From NCBI RefSeq assembly GCF_001598375.1, contig NZ_BCYV01000018.1, positions 62,001 to 126,000 of the forward strand: 64,000 nucleotides of DNA, read 5' to 3'. This document shows, one piece after another, positions 1-9,094 of the stretch. Under the pieces are notes generated by a model. It was not told the DNA's origin and did not search any database. It worked only from the letters and a program-made list of their open reading frames with translations. Source of the DNA: Novosphingobium capsulatum NBRC 12533. GTDB taxonomy: Bacteria > Pseudomonadota > Alphaproteobacteria > Sphingomonadales > Sphingomonadaceae. How positions within the stretch are numbered: position 1 is the stretch's first letter; each line of letters starts with the position of its first letter. The position numbers and the translations under genes were made by a program.

Positions 1-1034
1 CGACGTTTTCCGGCAGCTTCAACTTCGGCGCGCGGCCGGGGGCGATCGACGGCCGCTTCTATGGCCCCCATCATGAAGAGTTCGGCGCGGTCTGGAACAC
101 CAACCTTTACGACAACGTGGTGGCGAGCGGCACGATTCTGGGCCGCGACACCGCGACGATGCCATCCAACAATGGCCTGGCGAACCTGGTAATCAACGAA
201 GACCTGGGCGGGGCAGCCGTGGCCGTCAGCTATGGCCGCTCCACACGGTGGGACCAGCAAAACCTGACAACGCGCTCGTTGTACATCACCTATTCCGAAA
301 CGCAGAAGGCGCTGACGATACGTGCTGGGATCGACGGATATTCCGGAAATCCACGTGCGCTCACGCCCGCGATCCGCGACGCGGCGCACAGCGACGCCAC
401 GTACGATGCCTATTCCGTTACGGCGCAAGCCAGTTCGTTGAGCGCGGGCACGCTGCGCGTTTCGCGCCCCGGCTCCAGCAATCCGCTGATTGCGTTGACC
501 TATACCGGCTTTGGCACGTCTGAAACGGTACTGGCACCGTCGCAATCCTCCACATTCCCGTACACCGATTTCGCTTACGGCTTCGGAGAAGCGACGCCGG
601 CCTCGGCGGTGCCGAGCAGCGGCAGCGCTACATACAATGGCGTGATCCTGGGCTATTCCGGGGTCCCGTCTGATGGCAACACCCGGCCCTATGCGATCAG
701 CGGAGACGCGCGCATGGCGTACAATTTCGGCGCGGCAACCTTGACCGGCGCGCTCAACCCCGTGGCGACAGACCGCGATACCGGAACGTCCTACGCGCTT
801 GGCGCCTATGCTTTTTCCGGCACGGGCGACGCAGGCAAGGCAACGTTTGCGGGCACCTTTGACAAAATCATCAACCTGCCATTCAGCGGCGACACCCGCG
901 GTTCGATCAAGGGGCAGTTCACCGGTCCGCATGCTGAAGAATTCTATGCGACCTGGCTCATTGGGATGCGCGATCCCAAGGGTGGCAGCAATATTCCCGT
1001 GGGCGGTGTGATCGTGGGCAAGCAGGGCAAGTGA
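1..1034 (+). CDS. TbpB-like surface/solute-binding protein, 3' part
   Basis: The gene is cut by the window start; the reading frame is open from base 3 and runs to TGA at 1032-1034, so the true start lies upstream. The visible part is Gly/Ser/Thr/Asn-rich, as in beta-barrel surface proteins. It contains two copies of the barrel signature of transferrin-binding-protein-B-like proteins: GRFYGPHHEEFGAVW near the left edge and GQFTGPHAEEFYATW near the C-terminus, the second preceded by a short strand-turn-strand stretch. Proteins of this family are usually outer-membrane lipoproteins; the N-terminus that would show a lipobox is missing. Transferrin binding itself should not be assumed, because many environmental alphaproteobacteria carry the fold with unknown ligands. 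Confidence 0.72.
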   Translation, partial: TFSGSFNFGARPGAIDGRFYGPHHEEFGAVWNTNLYDNVVASGTILGRDTATMPSNNGLANLVINEDLGGAAVAVSYGRSTRWDQQNLTTRSLYITYSETQKALTIRAGIDGYSGNPRALTPAIRDAAHSDATYDAYSVTAQASSLSAGTLRVSRPGSSNPLIALTYTGFGTSETVLAPSQSSTFPYTDFAYGFGEATPASAVPSSGSATYNGVILGYSGVPSDGNTRPYAISGDARMAYNFGAATLTGALNPVATDRDTGTSYALGAYAFSGTGDAGKATFAGTFDKIINLPFSGDTRGSIKGQFTGPHAEEFYATWLIGMRDPKGGSNIPVGGVIVGKQGK

Positions 1035-1082
1035 TCCAGTCCCCCTTTGCCTAGGACCGCTTTGCGCCTAAGGGCCGCGGTC

Positions 1083-1610
1083 ATGACCGCATCGCTTGCC
1101 CTGACCCGCCTCTCGCGCCTGATCGCCGCCAGCCATTCGTGGGAAACCGCGCGCACGTTCAAGGCGTGGAGCCCGAGCGAGGACGACAAGGCGCTGATGG
1201 CCACCCGCGCGCAGGACGTGCTCAAGGTCATGGCGGGCAAGGACGTGACCGCGCCGATGCTGGGTGCCGCCTATGCCGTGCACCTGGCCCGTGCCCTCGA
1301 TGCGCCGATCATGGTGGTCGAAGGCACGCTGAGCGTGGCGGGCGAAGTGGTGGCCGATGACCATGGCTGGGTGATGATCGGGCCGTGGGTGGCCGACATG
1401 GCGCTGTTTTCGCGCGCCTATGCGCCCGACGCGCCGCCGCGCCTGGCTGCCCATGTGCTGCGCGCGTTTGGCCCCAACAAGGGCCTGTTCTGCGATGCCT
1501 GGCGCCGCACTGCCCGCCTGGGCCTGGGCTATGACCCGCGCCGGGTGTTGACCGAGGCAGAGGTGACCGCGCTGGTGGGCGAGGCGGCCGTGGCGCTGCG
1601 GGCGGCCTGA
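1083..1610 (+). CDS. Conserved hypothetical protein, 175 aa
   Basis: Not recognised. The ATG at 1083 (MTASLALTRLSRL) is preferred over an in-frame TTG at 1047, because the 12 extra residues look like translated leader. The protein is soluble-looking with no signal peptide or membrane span. It has an Arg-rich N-terminus, a central region with GWVMIGPWVADMALFSRAY and a C-terminal stretch with GLGYDPRRVLTEAEV. It lies 48 bp after the TbpB-like gene on the same strand and is followed by a dispersed palindromic repeat, so it may be the last gene of that transcript. No catalytic motif could be identified. Confidence 0.6.
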   Translation: MTASLALTRLSRLIAASHSWETARTFKAWSPSEDDKALMATRAQDVLKVMAGKDVTAPMLGAAYAVHLARALDAPIMVVEGTLSVAGEVVADDHGWVMIGPWVADMALFSRAYAPDAPPRLAAHVLRAFGPNKGLFCDAWRRTARLGLGYDPRRVLTEAEVTALVGEAAVALRAA

Positions 1611-1617
1611 GGGAACA

Positions 1618-1675
1618 CCCCTCCACCACCCGCTGCGCGGGCGGTCCCCCTCCCCGTCGGTGACGGGGAGGATCT
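1618..1675. repeat. Dispersed palindromic repeat, copy 1
   Basis: The element begins CCCCTCCACCACC, followed by a GC-rich hairpin around GCTGCGC, and ends in a CCCCTCCCC...GGGGAGGATCT stem. A related copy sits at 11061-11118 upstream of ruvC, and a shortened relative forms the palindrome at 15676-15724. It lies in the convergent gap between the 175-aa gene and ftsK, where its stems could act as a bidirectional transcription stop. Confidence 0.7.
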
Positions 1676-1721
1676 ATGGCCCGACAGCATCCCCAACGGG
1701 TAACAAGCCTTTTCCCAGGCC

Positions 1722-1746
1722 GTTCGCCCTGAGCTTGTCGAAGGGC
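1722..1746. repeat. Short palindromic repeat (GTTCGCCCTGAGCTTG type)
   Basis: The 25-base element GTTCGCCCTGAGC...GAAGGGC is an imperfect inverted repeat with arms GCCCT and AGGGC. Elements of this sequence are a common intergenic repeat in sphingomonad and other proteobacterial genomes. It lies 37 bases past the ftsK stop codon in the convergent gap. Confidence 0.55.
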
Positions 1747-1782
1747 CCTGCCCAGTGACCGGGCACTGCAAGCAATCGCCGA

Positions 1783-4245
1783 TTACAGCGGGTTGCCATC
1801 CTTGTCGCGATAGATCTCGCGGCGGCCGACGTGGTTGGCCGGGCCGACCAGGCCATCCTGCTCCATGCGTTCGACCCACTTGGACGCGGTGTTGTAGCCC
1901 ACGCCCATCTGGCGCTGAATCCAACTGGCCGAGGCCTTCTGGCTTTCGAACACGAGCTGGCAGACCTGGCGATACTTGCGGTCTTCGGGATTGTCCGAGG
2001 TGTCGAGTTCGTCGAAGCCGTACGAGCCTTCCTCGGGTTCCTCGGTGACCGAATCGACGTATTCCGGCTTGCCCTGGCCACGCCAGTGATCGGCCACGCG
2101 CTCCACTTCCTCGTCGCTGACAAAGGGGCCGTGGACGCGTTTGATCGGGTCGGTGCTGGGCTTGTAGAGCATGTCGCCCTTGCCGAGCAGCTGTTCGGCG
2201 CCCTGTTCGCCCAGGATCGTGCGGCTGTCGATGCGGCTGGTCACGGCAAAGGAAATGCGCGTGGGCAGGTTGGCCTTGATCACGCCGGTGATGACATCGA
2301 CCGAGGGGCGCTGCGTGGCCATGATCAGGTGGATACCGGCGGCGCGGCTCTTTTGCGAGAGGCGCTGGATCAGCACTTCGATTTCCTTGCCGACGCTGAC
2401 CATGAGGTCGGCCAGTTCGTCGACGATCACCACGATCTGCGGCAGCACCTGGTATTCGAGCTGCTGTTCCTCGAACAGTTCCTCGCCGGTTTCGGGATCG
2501 AAGCCGACCTGGATGCGGCGGCCGAGCGGCTTGCCCTTGGCCTGGGCGGCGCGAACCTTTTCGTTGAAGCCCGACAGGTTGCGCACGCCGATCGACGACA
2601 TCTGGCGATAGCGCCGCTCCATTTCCTCGACCGCCCACTTGAGCGCGCGCACAGCCTTGGCCGGCTCGGTCACCACGGGCGAGAGGAGGTGCGGGATATC
2701 GTCGTAGGACTTGAGTTCGAGCACCTTGGGATCGACCAGGATCATGCGGCACTGCGCCGGGGTAAGCCGGTAGAGCAGCGACAGCAGGATGCAGTTCAGG
2801 CCCACCGACTTGCCCGAGCCGGTGGTGCCGGCGACGAGCAGGTGGGGCATGGTGGCCAGATCGGCGACGATCGGTTCGCCGGCAATGTCCTTGCCCAGGA
2901 TGATCGGCAAGAGGCCCTTGGCATTGACGAACTTGTCGCACGCCACCAGCTCGCGGAACGAGACCATGTCGCGGATCTGGTTGGGCAATTCGATGCCCAT
3001 CACGGTGCGGCCGGGAATGGCCGAGACGCGTGCCGACACCGCGCTCATGTTGCGGGCGATATCGTCGGCCAGGCCGATCACGCGGCTGGCCTTGATGCCG
3101 GGCGCGGGTTCGAGCTCGTACATCGTCACCACCGGGCCGGTGCGCACGGCGGTGATCTCGCCCTTGACGTTGAAATCGTCGAGCACGTTTTCGAGCAGGC
3201 GCGCGTTGCGTTCCAGCGCGAGCTTGTCGATCTTGGGCTGGGCCGAGGCGGGAATTTCCTCGAGAATGTCGATCGCGGGCAGCGCGAACTTGTCGAACAG
3301 GTCGCTTTGCCGGGCCTGCGCCTTGGCCGCAGGCGCAGGGGTGCGCTGCGGATCGCTGATCTCGGTAGGGCGGCGGGGCGCGGCAGCATCGGCCGGGATC
3401 ACCGGCGCGCGGGTATCGAACGGCGGCGCGTCATCATCGGCGCCATCGTCATCATCGGCGAGCAGGGCATCGCCGGCGGCTGCGGCCTTGGCCTTGGGCG
3501 CGCGGCGCTGGCGGGCCGGGGCGCCGTCGGCCGCTGCCTCGCGCGGAGTGCGGCGCAGCAACGCCGGGATCGACAGCAGCCGCGCCCAATCGAGCGCAAA
3601 GACGCGCCCGGTCAGGAACAGGCCGCCGCCAAAGGCGAGCAACGCGATGGCCAGGATGATCCAGCCCTGCGCCACCGGCACCAGGCCAGCCAGCGCGCGC
3701 ACCCCGGCCGCGCCGAGCAGGCCGGTGGCGCCGCCAAACCCGGCGGGCAGGCTGCCGCCCGGGCCGGTGAACGCCAGCGCCAGCGCCGTGCCCGACAGCA
3801 TCATCGCCACCGACAGGCCGAGCGACAGGCGCCACCAGGCCGGTTCGGGCGCGGGCGCTTCTTCATCCTCGTCCACGTCGATCAGGTCACCGGCGGCATC
3901 CCACAGGCGACGGGCGAACACGAACAGCAGCGGCACCAGCAGGCCACCGGGCAGGCCGAACAGCACCAGCACGCGTTCCGCGGCCCAGGCGCCGGGCAGG
4001 CCCATCCAGTTGTCCACCGGGCTGCCCGAGGCGGTGCTGCCGGAAGGATCGGTCTGGGTATAGCTGACCAGCGCCAACGCGAGGAATACCATGGCGCCAA
4101 ACAGCGTGGCGCCGCCGATCAGTTCGAAACTGCGGCGGAAGCTGCGCCGCAGCACGGCGCGCCAGTTGGGGTTGCCCCGGCCAGGGCCGAGTTTCCCGCC
4201 GCCAGGCGCGGTCGAACGGTTGGGGGTGAGTGCCCGCGAAGCCAT
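1783..4245 (-). CDS. ftsK: DNA translocase FtsK, 820 aa
   Basis: FtsK is the septal double-stranded DNA motor that clears and aligns chromosome termini during division. The N-terminal ~190 residues contain four hydrophobic membrane segments. A short charged linker rich in Ala, Pro and Asp follows, then the RecA-like motor with Walker A (GTTGSGKSVGLN) and a Walker B region ending VIVDELADLM. The C-terminal gamma winged helix is present (YNTASKWVERMEQDGLVG), as needed for KOPS-directed movement. The length is typical of alphaproteobacterial FtsK, with a short linker compared with the 1,300-residue E. coli protein. The ATG at 4245 gives a basic N-terminus before the first membrane span. It is convergent with the hypothetical gene on its left. 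Confidence 0.96.
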   Translation of the reverse strand: MASRALTPNRSTAPGGGKLGPGRGNPNWRAVLRRSFRRSFELIGGATLFGAMVFLALALVSYTQTDPSGSTASGSPVDNWMGLPGAWAAERVLVLFGLPGGLLVPLLFVFARRLWDAAGDLIDVDEDEEAPAPEPAWWRLSLGLSVAMMLSGTALALAFTGPGGSLPAGFGGATGLLGAAGVRALAGLVPVAQGWIILAIALLAFGGGLFLTGRVFALDWARLLSIPALLRRTPREAAADGAPARQRRAPKAKAAAAGDALLADDDDGADDDAPPFDTRAPVIPADAAAPRRPTEISDPQRTPAPAAKAQARQSDLFDKFALPAIDILEEIPASAQPKIDKLALERNARLLENVLDDFNVKGEITAVRTGPVVTMYELEPAPGIKASRVIGLADDIARNMSAVSARVSAIPGRTVMGIELPNQIRDMVSFRELVACDKFVNAKGLLPIILGKDIAGEPIVADLATMPHLLVAGTTGSGKSVGLNCILLSLLYRLTPAQCRMILVDPKVLELKSYDDIPHLLSPVVTEPAKAVRALKWAVEEMERRYRQMSSIGVRNLSGFNEKVRAAQAKGKPLGRRIQVGFDPETGEELFEEQQLEYQVLPQIVVIVDELADLMVSVGKEIEVLIQRLSQKSRAAGIHLIMATQRPSVDVITGVIKANLPTRISFAVTSRIDSRTILGEQGAEQLLGKGDMLYKPSTDPIKRVHGPFVSDEEVERVADHWRGQGKPEYVDSVTEEPEEGSYGFDELDTSDNPEDRKYRQVCQLVFESQKASASWIQRQMGVGYNTASKWVERMEQDGLVGPANHVGRREIYRDKDGNPL

Positions 4246-4337
4246 GATGCTGAATATTCCCTTCTGGCGCCATCATCGCCCCAAGCGCTGCCGGGGTCAA
4301 GAATCGCCCGCGAAAACCCACGGAATTGCGCGGATTT

Positions 4338-4871
4338 TCACGACAGTCCGTCGATCGCGGCCCAGCCCTGCACGGCGCCCCTTGACGGCAGGCGGCGCGC
4401 GGCTGCGCGGTTCATCCCGCCCAACGCCAGGACCGGCACCGGGCTGTGGCGCGCCAGCAGCAGGAAGCGCACCATGCCCAGCACCGGCGCGCCGGGATGG
4501 CTGCGCGTGGGCAGCACGGGAGACAGCAGCACGGCATCGGCACGCACCCGCGCCGCCGCCGCGATTTCGCGCAGCGAATGGGCCGTGGCCAGGCGCAACC
4601 CGGATTCGCGCCCCAAGGCATCCGGCGCGCCATAGCGCCCCTGCCCGCCCCGGCCGCAACGCGCGCCCGCTGCGATCAGCGCCACGCCACGCGAGGCCGC
4701 CAGGCGGCGCAGCGCGGCCCAGCGCTGGCAGCGCGCCCCGGGCGCCAGGTGATAATGGCGGAACACCAGCGCACTGCCGCGCGGCAGGCGCGCCACGGCG
4801 CGGGCCAGCACGGCATCGTTGCGCGCATCGCTGAGCAGGACCAATCGCGGCACGGGGTAGCGCTTTGCCAT
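4338..4871 (-). CDS. Thiamine phosphate synthase-like (TenI/ThiE family), 177 aa
   Basis: This is a TIM-barrel protein of the thiamine monophosphate synthase family. The C-terminal half carries the family pattern: AHS followed by an Ala/Arg helix, then SPVLPTRSHPGAPVLG, then VPVLALGGMNRAAARRL, which builds the pyrophosphate/phosphate site. At 177 residues it is shorter than a canonical ThiE (about 210), and the N-terminal HLGQ-type motif is not obvious. It may therefore be a TenI-like or divergent member rather than the main ThiE. The ATG at 4871 is preferred; an ATG at 4895 would overlap the start of the divergent YggS gene. It lies 92 bp upstream of ftsK on the same strand. Confidence 0.8.
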   Translation of the reverse strand: MAKRYPVPRLVLLSDARNDAVLARAVARLPRGSALVFRHYHLAPGARCQRWAALRRLAASRGVALIAAGARCGRGGQGRYGAPDALGRESGLRLATAHSLREIAAAARVRADAVLLSPVLPTRSHPGAPVLGMVRFLLLARHSPVPVLALGGMNRAAARRLPSRGAVQGWAAIDGLS

Positions 4872-4893
4872 GACGACGCTATAGCACCGCGCC

Positions 4894-5559
4894 ATGACCG
4901 GACCAGAGCATACCCCGCTTGACGACATTCGTGCCCGCATCGCCCAGGCCGCGCGCATTGCCCGCCGCGCCCCTGCCGACGTGACGCTGGTGGCCGTATC
5001 GAAAACCCACCCGGCCGAGGCGATCCGCCCGCTGATCGCCGCCGGGCAAACCGTGTTCGGCGAAAACCGCGTGCAGGAAGCCCAGGCCAAGTGGGCGCCG
5101 CTGCGCGAGGAGCATGCCGGGCTGGAACTGCACCTGGTCGGCCAGCTGCAATCGAACAAGGCCGATGAGGCCGTGGCGCTGTTCGATTGCATCCATTCGC
5201 TCGATCGCCCCTCACTGCTGACCGCGCTGGCCCGCGCGATGGACAAGACCGGCCGCCGCGTGCCGCTGTTCGTGCAGGTCAACATTGGCGCCGAAGAGCA
5301 GAAGGGTGGCTGCGCCATCGCCGATCTGCCTGCCTTGCTGACCGAGGCGCGCGCGGCCGAGCTGCCGGTGATCGGGCTGATGTGCGTGCCCCCGGCAGGA
5401 ATCGAGGCGGCGCCGTTCTTTGCCCTGCTCGACAAGCTCGCCGCAGACCATGGCCTGGCCGGCCGATCGATGGGCATGAGCGACGACTTTGAAACCGCGA
5501 TCCAGCTGGGCGCCACGCATATCCGCGTCGGCTCTGCCCTGTTTGGCGCGCGCGGCTGA
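4894..5559 (+). CDS. YggS family pyridoxal-phosphate homeostasis protein, 221 aa
   Basis: The PLPBP/YggS protein is a cytosolic single-domain alanine-racemase-fold protein that binds PLP and buffers vitamin B6 and amino-acid pools; it has no established enzymatic reaction. Diagnostic segments are VTLVAVSKTHPAEAI with the PLP lysine at residue 37, GENRVQEA, HLVGQLQSNK, VNIGAEEQKGG and the C-terminal SMGMSDDFETAIQLGATHIR followed by VGSALFGARG. The length matches the family. It is divergently transcribed from the thiamine-phosphate-synthase-like gene, with only 22 bp between the preferred start codons, so the two probably share a promoter region. Confidence 0.94.
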   Translation: MTGPEHTPLDDIRARIAQAARIARRAPADVTLVAVSKTHPAEAIRPLIAAGQTVFGENRVQEAQAKWAPLREEHAGLELHLVGQLQSNKADEAVALFDCIHSLDRPSLLTALARAMDKTGRRVPLFVQVNIGAEEQKGGCAIADLPALLTEARAAELPVIGLMCVPPAGIEAAPFFALLDKLAADHGLAGRSMGMSDDFETAIQLGATHIRVGSALFGARG

Positions 5560-5703
5560 TCATCGTTAGCGTCCTGCGCCGCCCATCATAGGCATTCATG
5601 CGCAGGCGCGCGTTCAGCCTGCTCCACCTGCCCTGTCCGTAAGAATGGCCGTGCCCGGCATCCCCCGGGACGGTGCAGGTTTCGGAACGGGAGCTTTCTG
5701 AGC

Positions 5704-7026
5704 GTGGTGGACGAGCAAGCGCCATTCCTGCGTCGGCTGCGCCTGCCGGAATGGCGCGGCACCACGCGGCAGCGCCTGGGCCTGATGTATAATGGCGCGA
5801 TCGCGCTGCAGCTGCTGTCCATCGCCCTGGTGGCGGTGCACGAAATGCTCGACCGCTGGCAGCCTGGCGGCAACGACATGCTGCTGGTGCTGGCGCTGGG
5901 CTTGCAGGTGGCCGTGGCCACATCGCTGCTGGGCTTTCGCACGATCCTGATCACCCATCACAACCACGAACAGCACATGCGCGCGGATTCAGAGGCAGCG
6001 CGGCGGCGCACCGCCGAACTCTTTGCCATGACCGACATGTTGCAGGCCGCCGAAACCAACGAGGAAGCCGGCGCAGTCCTGATGGTCACCGCGCGACGCC
6101 TGCTGGGCGGGCACGGCGCGGCGCTCTATGTGCTCAACAATTCACGCGATCGGTTGGACCTGGCGCGCCAGTGGGACTTGCCGGATGGCTATGTCGCACC
6201 CGATTCGTTGGCGCCGAGCCACTGCTGGGCGTTGAAGCGCGGCAAGGCGCACGTGAATGCGCCGGTCGAAGGCGGGCTGTGCTGCTCGCACCATGGCGGC
6301 GACAATGCCGTGCTGGAAATCCCGATGATGGCCGGTGGCCAGGTGCAGGGTCTTCTGGTGCTGGCGCGCAGCGATGCGCCAGTGGCGCTGGCGGGGGGCG
6401 AGGAACTGGCCAACTTGCGCCACCTGGGCACGGCGCTGGCGGATTCGATGTCGCTGGCTTTGTCCAACATCGCGCTGCGCGATCGGCTGCGCACCCAGTC
6501 GCTGCGCGATTCGCTGACTGGCCTCTATAACCGGCGCTATATGGAAGACACGCTGGAGCGCCTGATTGCGCTGTCGCAGCGATCGGGCAATCCCACCGCA
6601 GTGATCATGATCGATCTGGATAACTTCAAGGAACTCAACGACAGCTATGGCCATGCCAAGGGCGATGCGGTGCTGCGCGACGTGGCGGCGCAGATCGTTG
6701 GCGCGCTGCGCCCCACCGACGTGGTCTGCCGCTATGGCGGGGAAGAGATCATCGCCATCCTGCCCGATTGCGCGCTGGCCGATGCCGTGGCCAAGGCCGA
6801 GCAGATCCGCCTGCGCGTGCTGGGCGTGACCGATATCCAGGGCTGCCCGGTCAGCGCGTCGCTGGGCGTGGCGGCCATGCCGGAAACGTCCGTCAGGGGC
6901 GAGGAACTGATCCCCGATGCCGATGCCTCGCTCTATCTGGCCAAGGCATCGGGCAAGAACTGCGTATTCGCGGCCGAGCGCGTCACCTCGGGCCTGACAG
7001 TGGCCCGGGTGACGGACAAGACCTGA
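5704..7026 (+). CDS. GAF-GGDEF diguanylate cyclase, 440 aa, membrane anchored
   Basis: The protein is predicted to make cyclic di-GMP from two GTP. Two hydrophobic helices (about residues 27-50 and 59-80) anchor it. A coiled-coil-like linker leads into a GAF domain (about 110-260) and then a C-terminal GGDEF domain. The active-site loop reads RYGGEEI, with GGEE at about residues 345-348, so the metal-binding acidic residues are present. Exactly five residues upstream is RPTD, matching the RxxD inhibitory site, so feedback inhibition by c-di-GMP is expected. No EAL domain is present. The gene starts with GTG at 5704. A hairpin overlapping its stop codon separates it from convergent pyk. A role in the motile/sessile switch is plausible but not shown by context. 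Confidence 0.92.
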   Translation: MVDEQAPFLRRLRLPEWRGTTRQRLGLMYNGAIALQLLSIALVAVHEMLDRWQPGGNDMLLVLALGLQVAVATSLLGFRTILITHHNHEQHMRADSEAARRRTAELFAMTDMLQAAETNEEAGAVLMVTARRLLGGHGAALYVLNNSRDRLDLARQWDLPDGYVAPDSLAPSHCWALKRGKAHVNAPVEGGLCCSHHGGDNAVLEIPMMAGGQVQGLLVLARSDAPVALAGGEELANLRHLGTALADSMSLALSNIALRDRLRTQSLRDSLTGLYNRRYMEDTLERLIALSQRSGNPTAVIMIDLDNFKELNDSYGHAKGDAVLRDVAAQIVGALRPTDVVCRYGGEEIIAILPDCALADAVAKAEQIRLRVLGVTDIQGCPVSASLGVAAMPETSVRGEELIPDADASLYLAKASGKNCVFAAERVTSGLTVARVTDKT

Positions 7027-7043
7027 ACGCGCCAGGTCTTGTC
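7015..7043. terminator. Hairpin between the GGDEF gene and pyk
   Basis: Arms GACAAGACCTG (7015-7025) and CAGGTCTTGTC (7033-7043) form a perfect 11-bp stem with a 7-base loop. The left arm covers the last codons of the diguanylate cyclase gene. There is no long T-run on either side, so it is a plausible but weak bidirectional terminator for the convergent pair. Confidence 0.6.
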
Positions 7044-7051
7044 AGGGCTGC

Positions 7052-8509
7052 TCAGTCGGCCTGGTGCTGCTTGAGTTCGTCGCCGGTGAGGGTGACGACA
7101 TGCAGCAGGTTGGTGGCCCCCGGCGTGCCGAACGGCACCCCGGCCAGCGCCACCAGCTTGGATCCGGCGGTGCCGAAATCGTGGCGCAGGGCCATGCGCT
7201 TGCCCTTGGCGATCATTTCCTCAAAGCTGCCGATGTCCTTGGTGGCAACGGCGTGGGCGCCCCACAGCAGGCCGACCTTGCGCGCGGTCTTCTGGCTGGG
7301 CGTGAGCACCAGCATCGGCACGCCCGGCCTTTCACGCGCCACGCGGCGGGCGGTGGAGCCCGAACCGGTGAACACGATGATCCCCGAGATCGGCAGGGTT
7401 TCAGCGATCGAGGCGCAGGCCTGGGCCAGCGCGTCAGCCGTGGTGGGATCGGGCAGCGTTTCGATGAAGTGGACGCGGGCGGCATAGCCGGGATCGCTTT
7501 CCACCTGCACGGCGATGCGGTTCATGATGCTGACCGCTTCTTCCGGCCAGGCGCCGGCGGCGGTTTCGGCCGACAGCATGACCGCGTCGGCGCCGTCATA
7601 GACCGCGTTGGCCACGTCCGACACTTCGGCGCGGGTCGGCGTGGGCGCCTCGATCATCGATTCTAGCATCTGCGTGGCCACGACCACCGGCTTGCCCTGG
7701 CGGCGTGCGCTTTCGACGATGCGCTTTTGCAGCGGCGGCACTTCTTCGGGGTTGAGCTCGACGCCCAGGTCACCACGGGCGACCATGATGCCGTCGGACA
7801 GTTCGATGATCTCTTCCAGGCGCGAGATCGCGGCCGGCTTCTCGATCTTGGCCATGAGCGAGCCATAGCCGCCCATCAGGCGGCGCGCCTCGGCCACGTC
7901 TTCGGGGCGCTGCACGAACGACAGGGCGATCCAGTCGGCGCCATGCTCCACGGCGAAGGCCAGGTCGCGACGGTCCTTTTCGGTGAGCGCGGGCACAGGC
8001 ACCACCGCGTCGGGCACGTTGACGCCCTTGCGATCGGAAATCACGCCGCCCACTTCGGCCGAGCAGAGGATTTCGCTCTCGCTGGCGCGGATCACGCGCA
8101 GGCGCAGCTTGCCATCGTCGATCAGCAGGCGCTGGCCCTTTTGCAGGATGCCGAACAGTTCGGGATGGGGCAGGCAGACGCGGTTTTCATCGCCCGGCTC
8201 GGGATTGCGATCGAGCGTGAAGTGGCCCGAATGGCGGATGACGGCGCGGCCTTCCTTGAACGTGCCGACGCGCAGCTTGGGCCCCTGAAGATCGCACAGC
8301 ACGGTGATCGGGCGCTTCACCCGTTCTTCCAGCGCGCGGATATTGGCGATGGTCTCGGCATGGATGGCGTGTTCGCCATGGCTCATGTTGACGCGAAAGG
8401 CATCGGCGCCGGCCAGGAAAAGCTTTTCCAGCATTTCCGGGGAACGGCTGGCCGGCCCCACCGTTGCGAGGATCTTGACCTTGCGTTCGCGCTTGTCAGG
8501 CTGGCCCAT
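7052..8509 (-). CDS. pyk: Pyruvate kinase, 485 aa
   Basis: Pyruvate kinase converts phosphoenolpyruvate and ADP into pyruvate and ATP in the last step of glycolysis. The N-terminus has the KILATVGPASRSPEMLEKLF and FRVNMSHG motifs of the barrel domain. The B-domain follows, then the catalytic lysine motif MAKIEKPAAI, the MVARGDLGVEL motif, and TRAEVSDVANAVYDGADAVM with the Mg-binding region. The C-terminal allosteric domain ends in GTPGATNLLHV. Length and order fit a normal single-copy bacterial enzyme. The ATG at 8509 is well placed, and the gene is divergent from the DUF1244 gene. Confidence 0.97.
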   Translation of the reverse strand: MGQPDKRERKVKILATVGPASRSPEMLEKLFLAGADAFRVNMSHGEHAIHAETIANIRALEERVKRPITVLCDLQGPKLRVGTFKEGRAVIRHSGHFTLDRNPEPGDENRVCLPHPELFGILQKGQRLLIDDGKLRLRVIRASESEILCSAEVGGVISDRKGVNVPDAVVPVPALTEKDRRDLAFAVEHGADWIALSFVQRPEDVAEARRLMGGYGSLMAKIEKPAAISRLEEIIELSDGIMVARGDLGVELNPEEVPPLQKRIVESARRQGKPVVVATQMLESMIEAPTPTRAEVSDVANAVYDGADAVMLSAETAAGAWPEEAVSIMNRIAVQVESDPGYAARVHFIETLPDPTTADALAQACASIAETLPISGIIVFTGSGSTARRVARERPGVPMLVLTPSQKTARKVGLLWGAHAVATKDIGSFEEMIAKGKRMALRHDFGTAGSKLVALAGVPFGTPGATNLLHVVTLTGDELKQHQAD

Positions 8510-8604
8510 GGTGCAAAAAACTCCTCTTCACTATCGAACCCGGCAGGCTTTCATTCGGCCTGCCCTATGGCCTATGCCGGGGCAAAACCCAAGGGATGAT
8601 AACC

Positions 8605-8943
8605 ATGGATACGAATGCTTCGACCGGCCAAACCACCCATTCTGGCGCTGATCCGCTCGATCAGCTCGATGATGCGGTGGCCGCGGCTGCCTTTCGCCAC
8701 CTGGTGCGCCATTTGCGCCACCGCCACGATGCCCAGAACATCGATCTGATGGGCCTGGCGGGCTTTTGCCGCAATTGCCTGGCCGACTGGATTATCGAGG
8801 CCGGCGCCCCGCTGGACAAGGCCGCCGCCCGCGAGGCGATCCACGGCCTGCCCGCCGATGAATGGAAGGCCCGCTACCAGACGCCGGCCACCCCCGAACA
8901 ACTGGCGCGGATGGACGAGAGCATGAAGCGCAACCCGCGCTGA
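8605..8943 (+). CDS. DUF1244 family protein, 112 aa
   Basis: This small soluble protein contains the conserved Cys/His-rich core of DUF1244: AFRHLVRHLRHRHDAQNIDL, then GLAGFCRNCLADWI, and a C-terminal YQTPATPEQLARM. The family is widespread in alphaproteobacteria and has no established function; the FCRNC pair suggests metal or redox chemistry but that is a guess. There are two ATGs, at 8596 and 8605. The second is preferred because AAGGG at 8591-8595 is then nine bases away, whereas it abuts the first ATG. Confidence 0.87.
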   Translation: MDTNASTGQTTHSGADPLDQLDDAVAAAAFRHLVRHLRHRHDAQNIDLMGLAGFCRNCLADWIIEAGAPLDKAAAREAIHGLPADEWKARYQTPATPEQLARMDESMKRNPR

Positions 8944-9094
8944 CACCGGCCAGAACCCGGACATAACCCGGCCCGCGCCCGACAGCGGCGCAATCTTTCC
9001 ACAGGATCGGCTTTGCCAGCGTGGGCGTGGGCGGCTATTTGCCCGCGGCTGAAGGCCGCAACGGCCGCCCACACAGAGATTCGGAGCTTATCCC

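Noticed and set aside
1831..4635. 934-residue open frame on the plus strand
   Set aside because: Antisense to ftsK; GC-rich third positions keep the opposite frame open and no domain is recognisable.
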